DNA of 64,000 nt from Mesostigma viride (Eukaryota; Streptophyta; Mesostigmatophyceae; Mesostigmatales; Mesostigmataceae): assembly GCA_009746045.1 (NCBI GenBank), contig RPFO01001150.1:1-64000 (forward strand). The letters run 5' to 3'. A program made the position numbers and the translations under genes. Positions 11,945 to 24,235 of the stretch are shown here, piece by piece (the first letter of the stretch is position 1; the number at the start of each line of letters is the position of its first letter). The notes below the pieces were generated by a model, which worked only from the letters and a program-made list of their open reading frames with translations, made no database searches and had not been told where the DNA came from.

Positions 11945-12588
11945 ATTTAGATGAACGCGGATCAGTGAGTTTCTGGTCTTCCCAAGATGTGATGAATGGA
12001 GCCATGGTTTCAACCAGCGGCTTTTAACCTTTACCACAGTTGCCTCACTACCCTGTGGTCACTAGCCTGAGGCGGCAGTACCCACGGACGGTGTTGGGAA
12101 AAGACGCTTGGCCACTGCTGTGTCCGAGCCTTTCTAGGTCTCACCATTGCTGCCAGGCCTTGCACGCCTTGGCAGGTCCGCCACTGTCAATTTCCTTGGT
12201 TGCATCAATCCAGGACGTCTGTCCTTCCATGAATGACAGTAACGCTCTGGATTTATCCGTCATGACAAGTACCCGTCCATCCCAGGCCTGCAGGACTGCC
12301 AGTCCTGAAGTCCTGTGACATTCTTGGTACCATCAACCAATATTGACCACAGTACCTCCTAGTGACAGTCGGTCCTGTGACACGTAACGTGTGATGGTTC
12401 ACCCAACACTGCCACGTGCCCTGTCCCTCACGTGTCCTTAGTCCTGGTACTGCTGTAGCGTCCGGCGGCATTACTTCGGGACTTGATAACTCTCAAGTTC
12501 CTTGTCCAAATGAGGCGTCTAGCACGGCGTTGGAAAAGCCACTTCAAGTATGATATGCTTAGCATATTGCATCACCAATATGCTAACT
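11945..12588 (-). repeat. 5' LTR of Cop-A1
   Basis: 644 bp. It differs from the 3' LTR at 12519 (C versus T at 4993) and 12537 (A versus G at 5011). The same two differences separate the two LTRs of Cop-A2. The sequence after its inner end (CGTATTACAGTC on the minus strand) does not start with the TGG expected of a tRNA primer site. Confidence 0.92.
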
Positions 12589-15500
12589 CACACGTACATC
12601 CACCGCGCATGCAAGGGGCGGCTGCCCACACACGTACATCCACCGCGCACGCAAGGAGCGACTGCACGCACACTTACACACACACCGCGCACCCAAGGGG
12701 CGACTGCACACACACGTACATCTACCATGCACGCAAGGAGCGGCTGCACTCACATGTACATACACCGCGCATGCAAGGGGCGGTTGCACACACACGTACA
12801 CACACCATGCACGCAAGGGGCGGCTGCACACACACGTACATCCACCGCGCACGCAAGGGGCGAGTGCACACACACGTACATCCACCGCGCATGCAAGGGG
12901 CGGCTGCCCACACACGTACATCCACCGCGCACGCAAGGGGCGACTGCACACACATGTACATACACCATGCACGCAAGGGGCGGCTGCACACACACGTACA
13001 TACACCATGCACACAAGGGGCGAATGCAAACACATGTACATACACCATGCACGCAAGGGCCGGCATGCACAGAAACGTACATACAACGCGCACGCAAGGG
13101 GCAACTGCACACACACGTACACACACCATGCACGGAAGGGACAGCTGCACTCACATGTACACACACAAAGCACGCAAGGGGCGGCTGCACACACACGTAC
13201 ATCCACCGCGCACGCAAGGAGCGACTGCACGCACACTTACACACACACCGCGCACCCAAGGGGCGACTGCACACACACGTACATCTACCATGCACGCAAG
13301 GAGCGGCTGCACTCACATGTACATACACCGCGCATGCAAGGGGCGGTTGCACACACACGTACACACACCATGCACGCAAGGGGCGGCTGCACACACACGT
13401 ACATACACCGCGCACGCAAGGGCGGCTGCACACACACGTACATCCACCATGCACGCAAGGGGCAACTGCACACACACGTACACACACCATGCACGCAAGG
13501 GCCGGTTGCACACACACGTACACACACCATGCACGCAAGGGGCAACTGCACACACACGTACACACACCATGCACGGAAGGGGCGGCTGCACACACATGTA
13601 CATACACCATGCACGGAAGGGACGGCTGCACGCACACTTACACACACATCGCGCACGCAAGGGACGCCTGCAGACACACGTACATCCACCATGCACGCAA
13701 GGGCCGGCTGCACACACATGTACATACACCGCGCACGCAAGGGGCAACTGCACACACACGTACACACACCATGCACGCTTGGGGCGACGGCACTCACATG
13801 TACATACACCGCGCACGCAAGGGGCCGGCTGCACTCACATGTACATACACCATGCACGCAAGGGGCGGCTGCACACACACTTACACACACCGCGCACGCA
13901 AGGGGCGGCTGCACACACACTTACACACACACCGCGTACGCAAGGGACGCCTGCACACACACGTACATCCACCATGCACGCAAGGGCCGGCTGCACACAA
14001 ACGTACATCCACCGCGCACGCAAGGGGCGGCTGCACTCACATGTACATACACCATGCACGCAAGGGGCCGGCTGCACTCACATGTATACATACACTGCGC
14101 ACGCAAGGGGCGGCTGCACACACGTGTACATACACCATGCACGCAAGGGGCGAGTGCACGCACACTTACACACACACCGCGCACGCAAGGGACGCCTGCA
14201 CACACACGTACATACACCATGCACGCAAGGGCCGGCTGCACTCACATGTACATACACCATGCACGCAAGGGGCGGCTGCACACACGTGTACATACACCAT
14301 GCACGCAAGGGGCGAGTGCACGCACACTTACACACACACCGCGCACCCAAGGGGCGACTGCACACACACGTACATCTACCATGCACGCAAGGAGCGGCTG
14401 CACTCACATGTACATACACCGCGCATGCAAGGGGCGGTTGCACACACACGTACACACACCATGCACGCAAGGGGCGGCTGCACACACACGTACATCCACC
14501 GCGCACGCAAGGGGCGAGTGCACACACACGTACATCCACCGCGCATGCAAGGGGCGGCTGCCCACACACGTACATCCACCGCGCACGCAAGGGGCGACTG
14601 CACACACATGTACATACACCATGCACGCAAGGGGCGGCTGCACACACACGTACATACACCATGCACACAAGGGGCGAATGCAAACACATGTACATACACC
14701 ATGCACGCAAGGGCCGGCATGCACAGAAACGTACATACAACGCGCACGCAAGGGGCAACTGCACACACACGTACACACACCATGCACGGAAGGGACAGCT
14801 GCACTCACATGTACACACACAAAGCACGCAAGGGGCGGCTGCACACACACGTACATCCACCGCGCACGCAAGGAGCGACTGCACGCACACTTACACACAC
14901 ACCGCGCACCCAAGGGGCGACTGCACACACACGTACATCTACCATGCACGCAAGGAGCGGCTGCACTCACATGTACATACACCGCGCATGCAAGGGGCGG
15001 TTGCACACACACGTACACACACCATGCACGCAAGGGGCGGCTGCACACACACGTACATACACCGCGCACGCAAGGGGCGGCTGCACACACACGTACATCC
15101 ACCATGCACGCAAGGGGCAACTGCACACACACGTACACACACCATGCACGCAAGGGCCGGTTGCACACACACGTACACACACCATGCACGCAAGGGGCAA
15201 CTGCACACACACGTACACACACCATGCACGGAAGGGGCGGCTGCACACACATGTACATACACCATGCACGGAAGGGACGGCTGCACGCACACTTACACAC
15301 ACATCGCGCACGCAAGGGACGCCTGCAGACACACGTACATCCACCATGCACGCAAGGGCCGGCTGCACACACACGTACATCCACCGCGCACGCAAGGGGC
15401 AACTGCACACACACGTACACACACCATGCACGCTTGGGGCGACGGCACTCACATGTACATACACCGCGCACGCAAGGGGCCGGCTGCACTCACATGTACA

Positions 15501-18231
15501 TACACCATGCACGCAAGGGGCGGCTGCACACACACTTACACACACCGCGCACGCAAGGGGCGGCTGCACACACACTTACACACACACCGCGTACGCAAGG
15601 GACGCCTGCACACACACGTACATCCACCATGCACGCAAGGGCCGGCTGCACACAAACGTACATCCACCGCGCACGCAAGGGGCGGCTGCACTCACATGTA
15701 CATACACCATGCACGCAAGGGGCCGGCTGCACTCACATGTATACATACACTGCGCACGCAAGGGGCGGCTGCACACACGTGTACATACACCATGCACGCA
15801 AGGGGCGAGTGCACGCACACTTACACACACACCGCGCACGCAAGGGACGCCTGCACACACACGTACATCCACCATGCACGCAAGGGGCCGGCTGCACTCA
15901 CATGTACATACACCATGCACGCAAGGGGCGGCTGCACACACGTGTACATACACCATGCACGCAAGGGGCGAGTGCACGCACACTTACACACACACCGCGC
16001 ACGCAAGGGACGCCTGCACACACACGTACATCCACCATGCACGCAAGGGCCGGCTGCACACACACGCACATCCACCGCGCACGCAAGGGGCAACTGCACA
16101 CACACGTACACACACCATGCACGCTTGGGGCGACGGCACTCACACGTACATCCACTGCGCACGCACGGGGCGACTGCACACACATGTACATACACCATGC
16201 ACGCAAGGGGCGGCTGCACACACACGTACATACACCATGCACACAAGGGGCGAATGCAAACACATGTACATACACCATGCACGCAAGGGCCGGCATGCAC
16301 AGAAACGTACATACAACGCGCACGCAAGGGGCAACTGCACACACACGTACACACACCATGCACGGAAGGGACAGCTGCACTCACATGTACACACACAAAG
16401 CACGCAAGGGGCGGCTGCACACACACGTACATACACCGCGCACGCAAGGGGCGAGTGCAAACACATGTACATACACCGCGCACGCAAGGGGCAACTGCCC
16501 ACACATGTACATACACTGCGCACGCAAGGGGCAGCTGCACTCACACGTACATACACCGCGCACGCAAGGGCCGGTTGCACACACACGTACACACACCATG
16601 CACGCAAGGGGCGGCTGCACACACACGTACACACACCATGCACGGAAGGGGCGGCTGCACACACATGTACATACACCATGCACGGAAGGGACGGCTGCAC
16701 GCACACTTACACACACACCGCGCACGCAAGGGACGCCTGCACACACACGTACATCCACCATGCACGCAAGGGCCGGCTGCACACACACGTACATCCACCG
16801 CGCACGCAAGGGGCAACTGCACACACACGTACACACACCATGCACGCTTGGGGCGACGGCACTCTCATGTACATACACCGCGCACGCAAGGGGCCCGCTG
16901 CACTCACATGTACATACACCATGCACGCAAGGGGCGGCTGCACACACACTTACACACACCGCGCACGCAAGGGGCGGCTGCACACACACTTACACACACA
17001 CCGCGTACGCAAGGGACGCCTGCACACACACGTACATCCACCATGCACGCAAGGGCCGGCTGCACACAAACGTACATCCACCGCGCACGCAAGGGGCGGC
17101 TGCACTCACATGTACATACACCATGCACGCAAGGGGCCGGCTGCACTCACATGTATACATACACTGCGCACGCAAGGGGCGGCTGCACACACATGTACAT
17201 ACACCATGCACGCAAGGGGCGAGTGCACGCACACTTACACACACACCGCGCACGCAAGGGACGCCTGCACACACACGTACATACACCATGCACGCAAGGG
17301 GCCGGCTGCACTCACATGTACATACACCATGCACGCAAGGGGCGGCTGCACACACGTGTACATACACCATGCACGCAAGGGGCGAGTGCACGCACACTTA
17401 CACACACACCGCGCACGCAAGGGACGCCTGCACACACACGTACATCCACCATGCACGCAAGGGCCGGCTGCACACACACGCACATCCACCGCGCACGCAA
17501 GGGGCAACTGCACACACACGTACACACACCATGCACGCTTGGGGCGACGGCACTCACACGTACATCCACTGCGCACGCACGGGGCGACTGCACACACATG
17601 TACATACACCATGCACGCAAGGGGCGGCAGCACACACACGTACATACACCATGCACACAAGGGGCGAATGCAAACACATGTACATACACCATGCACGCAA
17701 GGGCCGGCATGCACAGAAACGTACATACAACGCGCACGCAAGGGGCAACTGCACACACACGTACACACACCATGCACGGAAGGGACAGCTGCACTCACAT
17801 GTACACACACAAAGCACGCAAGGGGCGGCTGCACACACACGTACATACACCGCGCACGCAAGGGGCGAGTGCAAACACATGTACATACACCGCGCACGCA
17901 AGGGGCAACTGCCCACACATGTACATACACTGCGCACGCAAGGGGCAGCTGCACTCACACGTACATACACCGCGCACGCAAGGGCCGGTTGCACACACAC
18001 GTACACACACCATGCACGCAAGGGGCAACTGCACACACACGTACACACACCATGCACGGAAGGGGCGGCTGCACACACATGTACATACACCATGCACGGA
18101 AGGGACGGCTGCACGCACACTTACACACACACCGCGCACGCAAGGGACGCCTGCACACACACGTACATCCACCATGCACGCAAGGGCCGGCTGCACACAC
18201 ACGTACATCCACCGCGCACGCAAGGGGCAAC
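12589..18231. repeat. 40-bp minisatellite array, segment C (main block)
   Basis: About 5.6 kb of the 40-bp unit. Rare variant units recur in the same order at offsets of about 1,654 bp (left half) and about 1,414 bp (right half), so blocks of 35-41 units have been duplicated. Open frames of over 1,700 codons cross it on the plus strand and many on the minus strand, because the unit lacks stops in all frames. There is no codon-phase signature, so no gene is called. Confidence 0.95.
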
Positions 18232-18875
18232 ATTTAGATGAACGCGGATCAGTGAGTTTCTGGTCTTCCCAAGATGTGATGAATGGAGCCATGGTTTCAA
18301 CCAGCGGCTTTTAACCTTTACCACAGTTGCCTCACTACCCTGTGGTCACTAGCCTGAGGCGGCAGTACCCACGGACGGTGTTGGGAAAAGACGCTTGGCC
18401 ACTGCTGTGTCCGAGCCTTTCTAGGTCTCACCATTGCTGCCAGGCCTTGCACGCCTTGGCAGGTCCGCCACTGTCAATTTCCTTGGTTGCATCAATCCAG
18501 GACGTCTGTCCTTCCATGAATGACAGTAACGCTCTGGATTTATCCGTCATGACAAGTACCCGTCCATCCCAGGCCTGCAGGACTGCCAGTCCTGAAGTCC
18601 TGTGACATTCTTGGTACCATCAACCAATATTGACCACAGTACCTCCTAGTGACAGTCGGTCCTGTGACACGTAACGTGTGATGGTTCACCCAACACTGCC
18701 ACGTGCCCTGTCCCTCACGTGTCCTTAGTCCTGGTACTGCTGTAGCGTCCGGCGGCATTACTTCGGGACTTGATAACTCTCAAGTTCCTTGTCCAAATGA
18801 GGCGTTTAGCACGGCGTTGGAAAGGCCACTTCAAGTATGATATGCTTAGCATATTGCATCACCAATATGCTAACT
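18232..18875 (-). repeat. 3' LTR of Cop-A2
   Basis: Carries T at 18806 and G at 18824, as the 3' LTR of Cop-A1 does. Starts AGTTAG and ends CTAAAT on the minus strand. Confidence 0.92.
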
Positions 18876-19839
18876 CCAACCCTTTCTTGTTTTGGAGCTG
18901 CAAGCTTCACACCATGACCAACCCATTCCTTGCTGCCTTGTGAAATGGACACCTGGTTACCCTGGACTTATAATAAGCCTCATGAGCACCCCTTTTGCCA
19001 CCTTAATGGTATCCTCTTTTAGGGATCTATGGTTCAACCCTGCCATCTGATCATTAACTTGACCTGCAGGTCATCCCCAACCCTTTCTTTTGCAACTGTA
19101 CCTTGGCTTGGGCTTAAAGGAGGATATTGAATATTCCTTAGGCAACATATCCTGGATATCTGAATGAGAGGCCCTGACTACAGGAAACGTATTACAGTGA
19201 GTTCCTGGTCTTCCCAGTTATCACTGGCGCCCGTTTCATGGCGCCCGCCCCGAGCGTTCCAGGCATCATCCATCCAAATGTTCACCAATGGAAACCACTT
19301 CAACACCACTGTGCCACTGCTTGATGGGGAGCCCATGTCATCACTGGGTGTTAAAGCCCAGGAGTCATACATACCAGGCTGTGGCTCAACTAGGGAATCG
19401 AACCCTACCCCAGAACCCCAGGTTAAACTTAACCTGGTCACATGACAGACAACAAGAGAGATTGGCATACAACATGATTATGTTTTATTATAGAATATCC
19501 ACCAAAACCAATGTTGAGTGTTCCCAGTGGACCAGCCTGCACCAGCAAGGCCCAACTGTCAGGTTACAACACCATAATATCCAAGGTTGTCACTTATTCA
19601 CAGCTAAAGAAAACTAAACAAGAGAGATATATACAAACAACCTGGAAGAACTCTCAACATGGCCTGCCCTGTCATGGCCTAACTGCCCGAGGCCAAAGGC
19701 ATCCCACTGTGCTAATCCTTTACAGGAAGAGCTTGCTCCTGTTGAGCCTTCTACCTGCTTGGTGACAGGTAGGCTACCTGTTGCCCTCCCCCCTGGGGAC
19801 AACAGCACTGGTCAGCCACCAACTGGCAAAGGCTGGACT
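18876..19839 (-). other. 3' untranslated interior of Cop-A2
   Basis: Matches 5063-6025 apart from one extra C near 19012. It includes the same T-arm-like GGTTCGATTCC and CTGGCGCCC words. No gene is seen. Confidence 0.6.
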
Positions 19840-20723
19840 TCAAGTCCCACCAGAAAAGGGGTACATGAGCCCTTTGAGCACAGGGTATTGTAGCTCAGCC
19901 TTGCTCTCCAGCTTGGTGAGGGCGTCTGCTGGGTTGTCAACACCAGGCACATGTTCAAGATGAGCAAGGTAAGACATCTCCTTCAGCAACAAATAATCCA
20001 GATCCCTGCTCCTGGCGAGCTGTCTGTGCACAAACTGCACCATGCCCATGCTGTCTGTCTTGACCAGTGTGTGCAGCTGCAAGCTACAGGAAGCTACCTG
20101 ACAGAGCTGGTAGAATAACTCCCTGAGGTAAAGAGCAGTGTGTAGCCCCTCACATATTGCCCTGCACTCAGCAATGTCACTGCTGGGCGTCACCCTGTTC
20201 TGTAACCTACTGTACCAGCTGACCAGAGAAGTGTGCTCCTGTTGTAGTGTAATGAGTGCTGCTGCCCTACCCCTGACATCCGTCACCTTCCTGCTGTCCA
20301 TGGAACTGTCCACAAAAAGCACCATGTTGAGTGGTTTGTACAAGTCCACAGCTGCCAGTATGAGTGGAGGTGAGCTCCTGACAGACTCAACCACCTGCTC
20401 TGCCCCTACCTCAACCAGCTGAGCATCTGTGAGCCTACTCAGCACCAACAAATCTGGGGCACAAATGCTAGCTAGCCAAGCCAACATTCCCCTGATTGTG
20501 GCACACCTGGCCTGGGTAATGGGCTGCTGGAGGGCATCAATGATCTGCTGAGGATAGTTGTTGCCACCCTCCATCTTGATAAACCAAGTACCTGCCCTCT
20601 TGATCAGCGTGGCCTGCATTCCACAAAACACCATGGGCTCATCCTGCTTCATGTGCTGGACCTTTCCTAACTCAAACCTCTTCTGGATCTTGGACAGTAC
20701 TGAATCCACCCACTCAGGAGGCC
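19840..20723 (-). CDS. pol: Cop-A2 RT C-terminus and RNase H
   Basis: About 290 codons with no ATG at the start, so this is a continuation of pol. It begins with the segment that follows the RT active-site box and continues into a Copia-type RNase H with acidic residues at D134, E181 and D219 of the 289-residue reading (contexts VDSSM, IAECR, KTDSM). It ends with the conserved DALTKL region. It is in the -1 frame relative to 20724-23375. Alignment with Cop-B shows that one base lost from a C-run would explain the change. No canonical X-XXY-YYZ slippery site is seen. Confidence 0.85.
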
Positions 20724-23375
20724 CTAAAGGTGCAGGTCATCTCCATGCAGAGATGCAAACACAGGCAACCCTTCATGAGTACTCTGGAACAAGCAAGGAT
20801 CAACTGGAGACACAGTAAAGCCACAGTGAGTTTTCAGAAACTTTTCCAGGCTCTTTCTCCAGATGATAGGGCTGGACCTGAGACCCTCCAAACCCTTGAG
20901 TATTCTGAGATATTTTGACTTGATCTCTGCTCTCCACACCTTGGGCACTGTTACAAAGAAGGGAGGGATATCACGCCACGTCTCCTTGGCCTGCTCCACA
21001 TCACCCTTGAGAAAAGCCCTCTTGAAATCAATCAGCACAGAGCTGTACGCAATGCCCTTGACCAGGAAAGACAGATATATACACAGAACAATCCTCCAGG
21101 TATCATGCAGCATCCCAGGCGTATACAACTCCTCATCTGTCAGCTCCCCCGTGCCATGGTACTCAGTCACAACTGGCCTCACATGTGGCACCTGCACACC
21201 GTCTATCTCCTTCAGCTTGAGCACAAACAAGAGCCTTAGCAACTGATGCTCCCTGGGCAACTCATCCACAGGCTCAGCACAGTTAGACACTATCCAGTCA
21301 TGCCCACTGGAGACAAACCCTAGAATCCATGCCTTAGCCATCTTGGGGCTTTGCATCAACTCTACCAACTGGTGCCAGGAAATAGGACTGTGACCAGCAA
21401 TCTGGTACTTGTGCACCCCCAAGTCCCGTGGATCTAGGGTGGTTGGGATGATCAACAAGTCCTCAGCAATGGGCTCCTTGCCTTCAGGCCCCACACTCTG
21501 CTGCCCCTTCACAGCCTTGACTGCCACAGCTAGACCCTTGGAGTAGTGATATCTCTGGAGGGGCAAACTGCCGTGACCTTCTAGTGCAAGCTCATCTGCT
21601 GACAGAGTCACTCCTGGCATGCACAAGAAATTCTGGCCCAAAATGGCAGGCCCCTGGTACCCTTCCACCACACAGAACGCAGTGGGGACACCCAGGATAG
21701 GCACAGTCACTTCCCCTAGGATCTTCATTGTTACAGTGCCCGTAAAGTCACTCACTGCCCTGCAGCCAGCCTTATTCACCTTCAGGCCCTGAGCATCCTC
21801 CACCCTGATGATAGACACCTCTGAGTTAGTATCCACTTCTAGGGTAGCAGCCCAGCAAGAACCCCATTCAGTCAACTTAGATACCTTGGGATCCTTGTGC
21901 TTGTTGAACATGAGCGACCGGACAATGTCTGCCATGAGTGGCCTCTTGGACCCTGGTGCAGGCCCAGCCCCCGTTGGCTCCACCACAGGTGATGCAGTTG
22001 CCTCCTGCACCTCATCATCATCAGAGGGATAGCCACCTCCCACGTCAGTGACAGGCACATCAACTACCTGGTCCTTAACCTGGCCCTCCAGCCAACACTG
22101 GGGTCCAGGCCCGTCTGCAGGCCAGATTGCATGTGGCTTGCGTTCCTTGACGTTGGCCCAGCTCAACCTGTAAACATGCCTGGGATTACTCTCCAAGGCC
22201 ACAAGGCAGGAACGATTGGCATCTTCCACACAGGTCACCACCCCGTTCTGCCACTTGCCCCTCTTGCCCTGCATTGATGGCTCCTTCCACATTCTGACCT
22301 TCAGCCCCACCTGAGGCCTCAGCACATTCCAGCCCCTATCCTTGCGTCTCAACTGAGCAAACACCCTGTCTGCTTTCCTCAAGCAAGCCTGGACCACTTC
22401 CTGGGCTAGCATCCCAAACTGCAGTGCTACAGGATTGACAGCCACCCCGTCATAATAGTAGTTTATTCTGAGGTTCAACTGTTCTTCCACCTGCCTGGTC
22501 CACACTGCCCTCTCCAAAGCAGATGCTACCAGTGGCACCTTAGGTTCTGCCAGCACTACGGTCTTGACCTCCCTGATGGATCTCTCCACAGCACCTTGCT
22601 GTCCATGGCTCTCCCTGGGCGTGACCAGCAGCTTGCATGGCAGTTGCTCCTGCTGTGACAGTAGGCACTCAAACTGAATATCAGCCTGTACTGTCTTGTA
22701 CACCCCAAAGCCTGGTAAGAGAGTCTGCAAGCCCAGCAGCAGGGTATTCCCCTTCATATCTGGCAGAATCTGGAGCAGCCTGTACCTGCTAAATCTGTCC
22801 ACTGCCACCAAAATGTATAAGCCCCTGATATGCTGGACGTCTACCTGGATGTCCCCCTTCTCCCTGGCAGGCTCCCTAGCATGGGACCTTGGCTTCTTGG
22901 CAGCATTCTCCTTACAAGTACATTGCTCAGCTGCAGCCCTGCATGCTTCCCTCAGTGGCTCATCTCCAATCTTCCAACCAAACATCTCAGCCATGGCTGT
23001 GTGACCAAAGATATTGTGCAGCCTGCGTCCAGCATCCGTGTAGCTCAGTTGCCTAGCCAGATTACGCACCTGGGAAGACGCCTGGACGGGCCCTGCGTGT
23101 GAGGACGCAACATCCACCTTCTGCATCTTGGATCCAGAGGACCCAGCAGACCCTCCCAGCAGAGCATCTAGGCTCCCAGAGCCAACCCTGTCTGGGGACC
23201 CTCCACCTGTTGACAGTTGAGGGGATTGTTGTGCTGCAGCATGCATGCAATCTTGTGGAATGAGAACATCAGTACACCCCTGGTGCTGATCAGAGGTGGC
23301 ACCCTGCCCAGATTTATTTACATGTGAAGCTGTGTCCCCACAGGGTGTCTCACTATGTACACGGGACTGCTTCAC
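20724..23375 (-). CDS. pol: Cop-A2 Pol: integrase, retropepsin-like protease, reverse transcriptase
   Basis: 883 codons from a GTG that is only the first codon after the gag stop, so it is probably made as Gag-Pol by readthrough. Domains in order: a Ser/Gly-rich linker (1-100), an integrase zinc-binding region (H120, H125, C152, C154) and an integrase core (D179, D232, E264). An SH3-like basic tail (about 350-420) and an acidic linker follow. A retropepsin-like domain starts with DTNSEVSII at 515 and has AILGQNFL at 577. RT carries DFKRAFL (D783) and HGDD (877-880), after which the frame stops. The protease lies between integrase and RT; Copia elements normally have it before integrase. Confidence 0.92.
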   Translation of the reverse strand: MKQSRVHSETPCGDTASHVNKSGQGATSDQHQGCTDVLIPQDCMHAAAQQSPQLSTGGGSPDRVGSGSLDALLGGSAGSSGSKMQKVDVASSHAGPVQASSQVRNLARQLSYTDAGRRLHNIFGHTAMAEMFGWKIGDEPLREACRAAAEQCTCKENAAKKPRSHAREPAREKGDIQVDVQHIRGLYILVAVDRFSRYRLLQILPDMKGNTLLLGLQTLLPGFGVYKTVQADIQFECLLSQQEQLPCKLLVTPRESHGQQGAVERSIREVKTVVLAEPKVPLVASALERAVWTRQVEEQLNLRINYYYDGVAVNPVALQFGMLAQEVVQACLRKADRVFAQLRRKDRGWNVLRPQVGLKVRMWKEPSMQGKRGKWQNGVVTCVEDANRSCLVALESNPRHVYRLSWANVKERKPHAIWPADGPGPQCWLEGQVKDQVVDVPVTDVGGGYPSDDDEVQEATASPVVEPTGAGPAPGSKRPLMADIVRSLMFNKHKDPKVSKLTEWGSCWAATLEVDTNSEVSIIRVEDAQGLKVNKAGCRAVSDFTGTVTMKILGEVTVPILGVPTAFCVVEGYQGPAILGQNFLCMPGVTLSADELALEGHGSLPLQRYHYSKGLAVAVKAVKGQQSVGPEGKEPIAEDLLIIPTTLDPRDLGVHKYQIAGHSPISWHQLVELMQSPKMAKAWILGFVSSGHDWIVSNCAEPVDELPREHQLLRLLFVLKLKEIDGVQVPHVRPVVTEYHGTGELTDEELYTPGMLHDTWRIVLCIYLSFLVKGIAYSSVLIDFKRAFLKGDVEQAKETWRDIPPFFVTVPKVWRAEIKSKYLRILKGLEGLRSSPIIWRKSLEKFLKTHCGFTVSPVDPCLFQSTHEGLPVFASLHGDDLHL

Positions 23376-23381
23376 TAGTCA
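23375..23381 (-). promoter_or_regulatory. Probable stop-codon readthrough site between gag and pol
   Basis: On the minus strand the gag stop reads AAG TGA CTA GTG, and gag and pol are in the same frame. UGA followed by CUAG is an established readthrough context in some animal genes, and UGA CUA is used by several RNA viruses. It is identical in Cop-A1 (9560-9566). Readthrough would set a low Pol-to-Gag ratio without a frameshift. The functional claim is inference. Confidence 0.65.
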
Positions 23382-24203
23382 CTTCTGATCAGACTGCCCC
23401 TTCTTCTTGTTTGGGCAATCCCTCTTCCAGTGACCTTCCTTGCCACAAGCAAAACACTTGCTCTTGCCAGACCCTCCCCCTGGGGCCTTGCTGTCCTGCT
23501 TGTTCTGGTTGCCTGAGGCCTGATTGTTATTCTGCCCCTGGCCACCACCCTTACCCTGCTGATGGCTGTTACGGTTGCCAGACTGGTTCCCCTGATTCTG
23601 GTTCCCCTGCTGACCTCCTCCACCACCCTGGTTCTGCTCCTTCTGGGCCTGCTTCCTTCTCCTGCTACCATACCGTGTCCCAGATGGGGTACGGTTCTTG
23701 CCCTGGCTAGCCTGAGACGCTGACCCTCCCTGAGAACTGATACCCTTGCAGGTAGGGACCCGGGTCCTGAAGTTTAGTATCACACGCTTCAGAGCCCCCC
23801 AGGTGCCATCAGTGAGATCACAGAGCTGCCTAGCAGTAGCCCTACCTTCCTCTGACAAGCCCATCTTATCAAAGAAGTGGTCTGCTGCTGCCCTGACTGT
23901 CACACTGAAGCCCTGCTTCTTGCCTGCCTCCACGATCAACTCAAACCTGGCCAGCTCAGCAGCCACCTCACCCTTGATCTCAAACTCATCAAATTCTCTC
24001 TTCTTTTCCATGGTGAGATTGTGAACCCTGTCAGAAAACTCCTCCTTGATGTCATCCAGGAACTGCAGCCAAGTGTGCCCCTCTTTCAGAGCATGCCTAG
24101 CCATGTCATTGACCCTTTCAGACGACCCCTTGTTTGCGGTGGAAGAGTGAAACACCCTGACAATATCCACACCTGCTGCGACAGAGCCCACGACTAGCTT
24201 CAT
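23379..24203 (-). CDS. gag: Cop-A2 Gag
   Basis: 274 codons from ATG 24203. The frame stays open upstream to about 24290 and overlaps the end of ORF B, so the true start may be earlier. Residues 1-150 are helical and capsid-like. Residues 150-245 are Gln/Asn/Gly-rich. Near residue 256 lies one zinc knuckle, CFACGKEGHWKRDC (C-x2-C-x4-H-x4-C), followed by a Lys-rich end. It forms the virus-like particle and binds RNA. It ends at the UGA readthrough site. Confidence 0.88.
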   Translation of the reverse strand: MKLVVGSVAAGVDIVRVFHSSTANKGSSERVNDMARHALKEGHTWLQFLDDIKEEFSDRVHNLTMEKKREFDEFEIKGEVAAELARFELIVEAGKKQGFSVTVRAAADHFFDKMGLSEEGRATARQLCDLTDGTWGALKRVILNFRTRVPTCKGISSQGGSASQASQGKNRTPSGTRYGSRRRKQAQKEQNQGGGGGQQGNQNQGNQSGNRNSHQQGKGGGQGQNNNQASGNQNKQDSKAPGGGSGKSKCFACGKEGHWKRDCPNKKKGQSDQK

Positions 24204-24235
24204 GTCATCAAGCCATTTATCCAGGTTGTCTTGCT

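Larger units (their letters stand above)
4419..12588 (-). mobile_element. Copia-type LTR retrotransposon Cop-A1 (8,170 bp)
   Basis: Two 644-bp LTRs (4419-5062, 11945-12588) and a 5-bp target duplication CACAC (4414-4418, 12589-12593). Coding order on the minus strand is ORF A, ORF B, gag, integrase-protease-RT, RNase H. It differs from Cop-A2 by very few bases, including three single-C deletions (near 5213, 7193 and 10671) that account for the 3-bp length difference. Two of these break reading frames, so this copy is probably inactive unless they are sequencing errors. Confidence 0.95.

Noticed and set aside
12483-18314. Open frames of up to 1,943 codons across the minisatellite, with His/Thr/Arg repeats and Cys/Val repeats on the other strand
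   Set aside because: The 40-bp unit lacks stop codons on both strands and shifts frame every unit, so all frames stay open. There is no start context, no phase preference and no conserved protein boundary.
20724-20740. Canonical -1 slippery heptamer at the RT/RNase H frame change
   Set aside because: The zero-frame codons are CAC CTT TAG and do not fit X-XXY-YYZ. A base loss in a C-run explains the frame change more simply.
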